55,445 nt of DNA from Actinomycetes bacterium (GTDB lineage: Bacteria > Actinomycetota > Actinomycetes > Actinomycetales > Microbacteriaceae), in assembly GCA_023428065.1 (NCBI GenBank), contig JAEYZI010000002.1:1-55445 (forward strand). Direction: 5' to 3'. The notes under the pieces were generated by a model, which ran no database searches, was not told the origin of the DNA, and was given only the letters and a program-made list of their open reading frames with translations. The translations under genes were made by a program, and so were the position numbers. Every line of letters begins with the position of its first letter. The first letter of the stretch is position 1. Positions 51,124-55,445 of the stretch are shown piece by piece.

Positions 51124-52680
51124 TCAGCACTGCGGATCCGCGCTCGGCACGGTGCCGGAGATGAGGTACGCGTCGACGACGTCGTCGATGCACGCGACGC
51201 CCTGGGCGTAGATCGTGTGGCCCTCGCCGTCGTAGGTCACGAGGAAGCCGCTCGAGAGCAGCTCCGCGAGGTGCTGGGCGTTCGCGTACGGGGTGGCCGG
51301 GTCGTTCGTCGTGCCGATGACCATGATGGGCGCGGCACCCGCGGCGTCGAACTCGCTCGGGAGCTGGGCGACGGGCGCCGGCCAGTTGGAGCACACGGCC
51401 TTGAGCACGGCGTAGTCGTCGTAGGCCGCGTAGCGCCCGAGGATGGGGGCTGCGGCGTCGATGCGCTCGAGGCCCGCGAAGACGTCGACGCCGTCGTCGG
51501 CGAGCGTTCCCTCGTCGCACGTGACGGCCGTGTAGATGTCGCCCGAGTTGTCGGGGTAGCCGCCGTCGCCGTCACGTCCGTTGTACGCGTCGGCGTAGAT
51601 GAACACCGTGTCGGCGTCGCCCTTGCGCAGCTGCGTGAAGAGCTCGCTCAGGTAGGGCCAGTAGCTCTCCGAGTAGAGCGTGAAGATGATGGCCGTCGCG
51701 ACGGTCGCCGAGTCGAGCACGCGCCCGTCGGAGGCGGTGAACCCGCGGCCGTCGACCGTGTCGAGCATCTGCCGCACGGAGCGCAGCGCGCTATCGACGC
51801 TCCCCCGGAACGGGCAGTCCGCCTGCGGGAGGCACCACTCCATGTAGGCGCGCAGCGCGGAGTCGAAGCCCGCCATCTGCGTCGCGAGGGCGTCGAGGTC
51901 GCCGACCGTGGGATCGACGGCGCCGTCGAGCACCATCCGCCCCACCTTCTCGGGGAACAGCTGCGCGTAGATCGTGCCGAGGTAGGTGCCGTACGAGTAG
52001 CCGAGGTAGTTCAGCTCCGGGTCGCCGAGCACGGCGCGCATGACGTCCATGTCGCGCGCGACGGATGCGGCGTCGAGGTGCCCGAGGAGGGCGCCGGTGT
52101 TCGCCTCGCACGCGGCGGCCCAGTCGCTCGCGCGCGCCGTGAGCTCGTCGAACCATCCCTGGGTGCCGTAGGCGGCGGAGTACGTGCCGTAGAGCCACTC
52201 GTCCTGGTCGCCCGCGTCGGTGTAGCACTCGACGGCCGAGGAGTGGTTGACCCCGCGGGGGTCGAACCCGATGATGTCGTACTTCGCGAGCACCTCGGGG
52301 CTCACGACGTAGTCGACCGAGTCGTGCACGAAGTCGTAGCCGGAGCCGCCGGGTCCGCCGGGGTTGACGAGCAGCGAGCCGATCGGCGTGCCGGGGGCCT
52401 TGTGGCGCGCGATCGCGATCTCGGTGGTCTGGCCCGAGGGGTCCGCCCAGTCGAGCGGCACGGTGACCTCGGTGCAGTCGATGCCGCTGCCGCACCCCGA
52501 CCAGTCGAGCTCCTGCGTGTAGTACGGCACGAGCTCGGCGGCCACGTCCTCCCCCGTGGGGCCGGGACGATCGCCGCCCGCCTGCCCGCTCGGGAAGAGG
52601 GGCAGGATGCCGCACCCCGACAGCGCGAGCGCTGCGGCGAGCACGACGGCGAGGGCGCCCAGGCGGCGGGGAGACGTCAT
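51124..52680 (-). CDS. lipoprotein alpha/beta hydrolase with TAP C-terminal domain (tripeptidyl aminopeptidase-like)
   Basis: The 518-residue exported protein has a lipobox (LALSGC, Cys23), an alpha/beta-hydrolase domain with oxyanion segment NPGGPGGSG (about 106-114), DPRGVNHS, and nucleophile GYSYGT (Ser229). A C-terminal TAP-like domain holds the acid and base (TTNDPATPYANA and GEGHTIYAQG). The family includes Streptomyces SlpD/SlpE and tripeptidyl aminopeptidases, which trim peptides outside the cell. ATG start. The perM-like gene begins 19 bases downstream. Confidence 0.87.
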   Translation of the reverse strand: MTSPRRLGALAVVLAAALALSGCGILPLFPSGQAGGDRPGPTGEDVAAELVPYYTQELDWSGCGSGIDCTEVTVPLDWADPSGQTTEIAIARHKAPGTPIGSLLVNPGGPGGSGYDFVHDSVDYVVSPEVLAKYDIIGFDPRGVNHSSAVECYTDAGDQDEWLYGTYSAAYGTQGWFDELTARASDWAAACEANTGALLGHLDAASVARDMDVMRAVLGDPELNYLGYSYGTYLGTIYAQLFPEKVGRMVLDGAVDPTVGDLDALATQMAGFDSALRAYMEWCLPQADCPFRGSVDSALRSVRQMLDTVDGRGFTASDGRVLDSATVATAIIFTLYSESYWPYLSELFTQLRKGDADTVFIYADAYNGRDGDGGYPDNSGDIYTAVTCDEGTLADDGVDVFAGLERIDAAAPILGRYAAYDDYAVLKAVCSNWPAPVAQLPSEFDAAGAAPIMVIGTTNDPATPYANAQHLAELLSSGFLVTYDGEGHTIYAQGVACIDDVVDAYLISGTVPSADPQC

Positions 52681-52689
52681 GGCCTCAGC

Positions 52690-54081
52690 CTACGGTCTGC
52701 GCTGTGCGCGGAGCTCCTGGCTGTGCAGCGGGTCGGTGAGCCAGCGGGCGCGACCGGAGCCGTCTGCCGCGCACGTCACGCGGAGGGTGTGCGGGGTCTC
52801 GAGGAACAGCACGTCGGCGACGAAGTCGCCGCCGCGCCACCCGCCCGCCGCGGCGATCGGCTGGCCCGCGGGCGCCGACTCCACCCAGCCGCCGATGCCG
52901 ACCGGCACCGCGAGAACACCGGCGTCGTCGACGAGGTCGAGCGTCCACCCCTCGGCGTCGTCGCGGAGCACCCGCACCGAGCGGATGCCGGCCGCGGCGC
53001 GCTCCGCGGGGAACTCGCGCGGCTCCCATCCGGCCGGCGGCTCGCTCACCGTGTGGCGCGGGAGCGGGAACCGCGCCGAGGCGAGCCGGGCGGCGAGGGC
53101 GGCGTCGGCATCCGGCTCGCCCGCGCGGTCGACGGCAGGCAGCAGGTGACGCCAGACCTCGTCGAGCACGCGCTGCATGTCGGCGGTCTCGGAGGTGATC
53201 GCGAGCACGACGTCCTGCTCGGGCAGCACGACGCAGAACTGGCCCCACGCGCCGTCGCCGCGGTAGCCGTGCTGCCCCATCCAGAACTGCAGCCCATAGC
53301 CGCACGCCCAGTCGGGGACGGGGCCCCCGGAGTTGTCGACCTGCACGCGCGTGGCCTCGTCGACCCAGTCGGCGTCGAGCAGCTGCACGTCGCCCCATCG
53401 GCCGCGCTGCAGGTACAACTGGCCGAGGCGCGCCACGGCGTCCGTCGTCGCGTGGAGTCCGCTGAAACCGAGGTTCACACCGCGCGGCTCCTCGATCCAG
53501 GACACGTCGCGGATGCCGAGGGGGTCGAGGATGCGCGGGCGCAGGTAGTCGACGAGGCTCATCCCGGTGGCCCGCTGCACGATCGCGGCGAGCGTGTAGG
53601 TGCAGGGCTGGTTGTAGGCGAAGATCGTGCCCGGCTCGGCGTCGAGGGGCGTGCGCAGGAAGCCCAGGACGAGGTCGCCGCGGCCCGCCACGAGGGCGCG
53701 GTCGATCGTCTCCTCGGCATGGCCGCTTGCCATCGCGGCGATGTGCCGCACGGTCACGCGGCGAGTGCGCGGGTCGGTGATCTCGGCGTCGTACTCGGGG
53801 AAGTACTCGATGACGGGCCGGTCGAGCTCGAGCAGCCCGTCGGAGCGTGCAAGGCCCGCGGCGGTCGAGGTGAAGCTCTTGCTGAGCGAGTAGAGGAGCT
53901 GCACGCGGTCGGCGGCGTACGGCGCCCACCACCCCTCGGCGACGACCGCGCCGTGGCGCAGCAGGATCAGCCCGTGCAGGCGCGCCTCGGCCGCCTCGAG
54001 GGCGTCGAGCAGCGCGGTGATCCCTGCCGCGTCGATTCCCTCGGCGGACGGCGTCGAATGGCGGAGGTCGGCGGTACCCAT
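52690..54081 (-). CDS. beta-lactamase-fold serine hydrolase (class C type)
   Basis: The 463-residue protein has the penicillin-binding/beta-lactamase fold: nucleophile motif SLSK (Ser65-Lys68), YNQP with the catalytic Tyr (about 155), and GYGLQFWMGQHG where the third KTG-like motif lies. It has no signal peptide, so it is likely cytoplasmic: an esterase, amidase or peptidase rather than a resistance enzyme. A C-terminal beta-rich region (about 330-463) is typical for the wider family. ATG start; it ends nine bases before the next hydrolase's start. Confidence 0.85.
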   Translation of the reverse strand: MGTADLRHSTPSAEGIDAAGITALLDALEAAEARLHGLILLRHGAVVAEGWWAPYAADRVQLLYSLSKSFTSTAAGLARSDGLLELDRPVIEYFPEYDAEITDPRTRRVTVRHIAAMASGHAEETIDRALVAGRGDLVLGFLRTPLDAEPGTIFAYNQPCTYTLAAIVQRATGMSLVDYLRPRILDPLGIRDVSWIEEPRGVNLGFSGLHATTDAVARLGQLYLQRGRWGDVQLLDADWVDEATRVQVDNSGGPVPDWACGYGLQFWMGQHGYRGDGAWGQFCVVLPEQDVVLAITSETADMQRVLDEVWRHLLPAVDRAGEPDADAALAARLASARFPLPRHTVSEPPAGWEPREFPAERAAAGIRSVRVLRDDAEGWTLDLVDDAGVLAVPVGIGGWVESAPAGQPIAAAGGWRGGDFVADVLFLETPHTLRVTCAADGSGRARWLTDPLHSQELRAQRRP

Positions 54082-54090
54082 GCTCCGACC

Positions 54091-54394
54091 CTACGGCGAG
54101 GGCAAGGCGCGGATGAACGCGTCCATACCATCCACAAGCCGCTGGGCTGAGGTGAGAAGGGCATCCGCCCGGCCGGCTGTGAGCAGAGCGGGGGCGTACT
54201 GCGCTTCCGTCTTCGAATCGACGAGGCGGGCTAGATGAGGAGCGAGCTTAGCTCCTGCGTTGATCGACTTGAGGAGGGCCACTGCGTCGCCGTGGCTCTG
54301 GCTGGCTGATCGATGGCCGAGCGCCGCCCCACTGATCGCGTCCGCGCGGCGATTCCGGCGAGCACCGCCAACGACCCGACCGTGTTCGCGACGT
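54091..54394 (-). pseudogene. remnant of a HEPN-domain protein
   Basis: The last 60-odd codons encode helices resembling the C-terminal half of HEPN proteins: HRSASQSHGDAVALLKSI, then LARLVDSKTEAQYAP, and LLTSAQRLVDGMDAFI. The frame is open upstream to near 54400 but becomes arginine-rich and loses family character, and no acceptable start precedes the homology, so the N-terminal half appears deleted. A minimal protein from the GTG at 54282 (63 residues) is possible. HEPN proteins are often toxins paired with MNT nucleotidyltransferases; no partner is present. Confidence 0.45.
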
Positions 54395-54400
54395 CGACTA

Positions 54401-54430
54401 GGTCAATTGACCGGAAATCTGGTCAATTGA
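54401..54430. promoter_or_regulatory. tandem GGTCAATTGA sites (orphan operator)
   Basis: GGTCAATTGA occurs at 54401 and 54421, exactly 20 bases apart (two helical turns). The first copy is part of a perfect 12-bp palindrome GGTCAATTGACC. The surrounding 54400-54445 stretch is markedly AT-rich for this window. It resembles a two-site operator of a small regulator such as an antitoxin, which is not encoded nearby. Confidence 0.55.
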
Positions 54431-54477
54431 ATACATATTGTGGTCACACCCCCAGCGACGCGAGACCGCAGACGACG

Positions 54478-54509
54478 ACGCGCCCCGCCGGATCACCGAC
54501 GGGGCGCGT
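54478..54509 (-). terminator. hairpin terminator after sucD
   Basis: ACGCGCCCCG and its exact complement form a 10-bp stem with a 12-base loop, 16 bases after the sucD stop. Confidence 0.75.
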
Positions 54510-54525
54510 TCGCGACGGATGCGGA

Positions 54526-55428
54526 TCAGGCGCCCGCGAGCACCTCGCGCAGCAGCGCGGCGGTCTCCGACGGGGTCTTGCCGACCTTGACGCCGGCTGC
54601 CTCGAGGGCCTCCTTCTTCGCCTGGGCGGTTCCGGCCGAGCCGGAGACGATCGCGCCCGCGTGGCCCATCGTCTTGCCCTCGGGGGCCGTGAAGCCCGCG
54701 ACGTAGCCGACGACCGGCTTCGTGACGTTCGCCTTGATGAAGTCGGCAGCACGCTCCTCGGCATCGCCGCCGATCTCGCCGATCATGACGATCGCGCGCG
54801 TCTCGGGGTCGGCCTCGAACGCAGCGAGCGCGTCGATGTGTGTCGTGCCGATGACGGGGTCGCCGCCGATGCCGATGGCGGTCGAGAAGCCGAGGTCACG
54901 CAGCTCGTACATCATCTGGTAGGTCAGGGTGCCCGACTTCGACACGAGGCCGACCGGTCCCTTGCCCGTGATGTTCGCGGGAGTGATGCCCACGAGCGCC
55001 TCGCCGGGCGTGATGATGCCGGGGCAGTTCGGCCCGATGATGCGGGTCTTCTCGCCCTTCGACTTCGTGTAGGCCCACGCCTCGGCGGTGTCTTGCACGG
55101 GCACGCCCTCGGTGATGACGACGAGCAGCGGGATCTCGGCGTCGATGGCCTCGATCATCGCGTCCTTCGTGAAGGCGGGCGGCACGAACGCGATCGAGAC
55201 GTCCGCGCCGGTCTTCTCCATGGCCTCCGCGACGGAGCCGAAGACGGGGAGCTCGACGGGGTTGCCGTCCTTGTCGGTGTGCGACACGGTCGTGCCGGCC
55301 TTGCGCGCGTTCACGCCGCCGACGACCTGGGTGCCCGCCTTGAGCATGAGGGCGGTGTGCTTGGTGCCCTCGCCGCCCGTGATGCCCTGGACGATGACCT
55401 TGGAGTCCTTGTTGAGGAAGATCGACAT
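54526..55428 (-). CDS. sucD: succinyl-CoA synthetase alpha subunit
   Basis: SucD with SucC converts succinyl-CoA to succinate, with ATP or GTP formed. The 300-residue protein is complete, with the CoA-binding Rossmann part (VIVQGITGGEGTKHT, GVNARKAGTTV), AFVPPAFTKDA, GPNCPGIITPGE, SKSGTLTYQM and the phosphohistidine motif MGHAGAIVSG. ATG at 55428 is preceded by AGGAA five bases away. sucC is expected just beyond the right edge. Order sucD...perM-purN-purH recalls mycobacteria. Confidence 0.96.
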   Translation of the reverse strand: MSIFLNKDSKVIVQGITGGEGTKHTALMLKAGTQVVGGVNARKAGTTVSHTDKDGNPVELPVFGSVAEAMEKTGADVSIAFVPPAFTKDAMIEAIDAEIPLLVVITEGVPVQDTAEAWAYTKSKGEKTRIIGPNCPGIITPGEALVGITPANITGKGPVGLVSKSGTLTYQMMYELRDLGFSTAIGIGGDPVIGTTHIDALAAFEADPETRAIVMIGEIGGDAEERAADFIKANVTKPVVGYVAGFTAPEGKTMGHAGAIVSGSAGTAQAKKEALEAAGVKVGKTPSETAALLREVLAGA

Positions 55429-55445
55429 GTTCCTGGTTCCTTACT

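Overview
The window is high-GC actinobacterial DNA. Evidence: third-position G/C almost everywhere, many GTG starts, short intergenic gaps, ATGA/GTGA stop-start overlaps, NADP-dependent Icd, AfsR/SARP and ECF42 regulators, a LAxTG sortase substrate, and the frequent GGATGC/GCATCC word. The gene families and the sucD...perM-purN-purH order, which recalls mycobacteria, fit a Microbacteriaceae-like organism; this placement is inference. The window looks chromosomal: mostly core metabolism, one IS3-type remnant at the left edge and one decayed HEPN-like locus near the right end.

Layout. 1-300: end of an IS3-type transposase and its probable terminal repeat. 300-5.9 kb: lipoprotein hydrolase, CtpE-like P-type ATPase, RNase HI, a PrmC paralogue, and an AraC-VOC gene pair. 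5.9-7.0 kb: ferritin-like/VIT iron transporter. 7.1-13.6 kb: galactose cluster, with deoR-type repressor, sugar porter and two mutarotases leftward, and galT-galK divergent. 13.7-15.8 kb: HesB-fold protein, then a DGPF protein with its ECF42 sigma factor. 15.8-20.3 kb: one-carbon cluster (folD, glyA under a ZTP riboswitch, an MFS exporter, purU). 20.3-29.1 kb: amino-sugar cluster, with nagA convergent to a seven-gene leftward operon (ROK repressor, binding protein, two permeases, GH3 enzyme, ROK kinase, nagB). 29.2-32.0 kb: extracytoplasmic flavin module (FMN-binding lipoprotein, ApbE, RnfD-FNR-type oxidoreductase). 32.0-35.7 kb: Hsp20 behind CIRCE plus HAIR operators, YdeI-like protein, mdh, icd. 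35.8-42.1 kb: acetyltransferase, alkyltransferase-like protein, membrane protein, Ig-like surface protein, SARP regulator. 42.2-47.6 kb: heterodimeric ABC exporter with a candidate leader peptide, divergent from an AzgA-type purine permease. 47.7-55.4 kb: purH, purN, perM, TAP-type hydrolase, serine hydrolase, HEPN remnant, sucD.

The most unusual pattern is a 60-bp imperfect palindrome present three times (5873, 32573, 33258), always between genes and directly beside stop codons. Its 17-bp arms are nearly invariant, and its 26-nt core is asymmetric and occurs in both orientations. I do not recognise it as a named repeat family. Other regulatory DNA worth attention: the ZTP riboswitch, the CIRCE/HAIR pair, a heptamer direct repeat with 11-bp period beside the SARP gene, a palindrome between deoR and galT, a ROK operator, and a 25-codon leader frame before the ABC exporter.

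Metabolic logic: the gal and nag clusters feed hexoses and amino sugars into glycolysis; glyA, folD, purU, purN and purH form a folate/purine axis, consistent with ZTP sensing; sucD, icd and mdh are TCA-cycle enzymes. I found no tRNA, rRNA or CRISPR array by eye.
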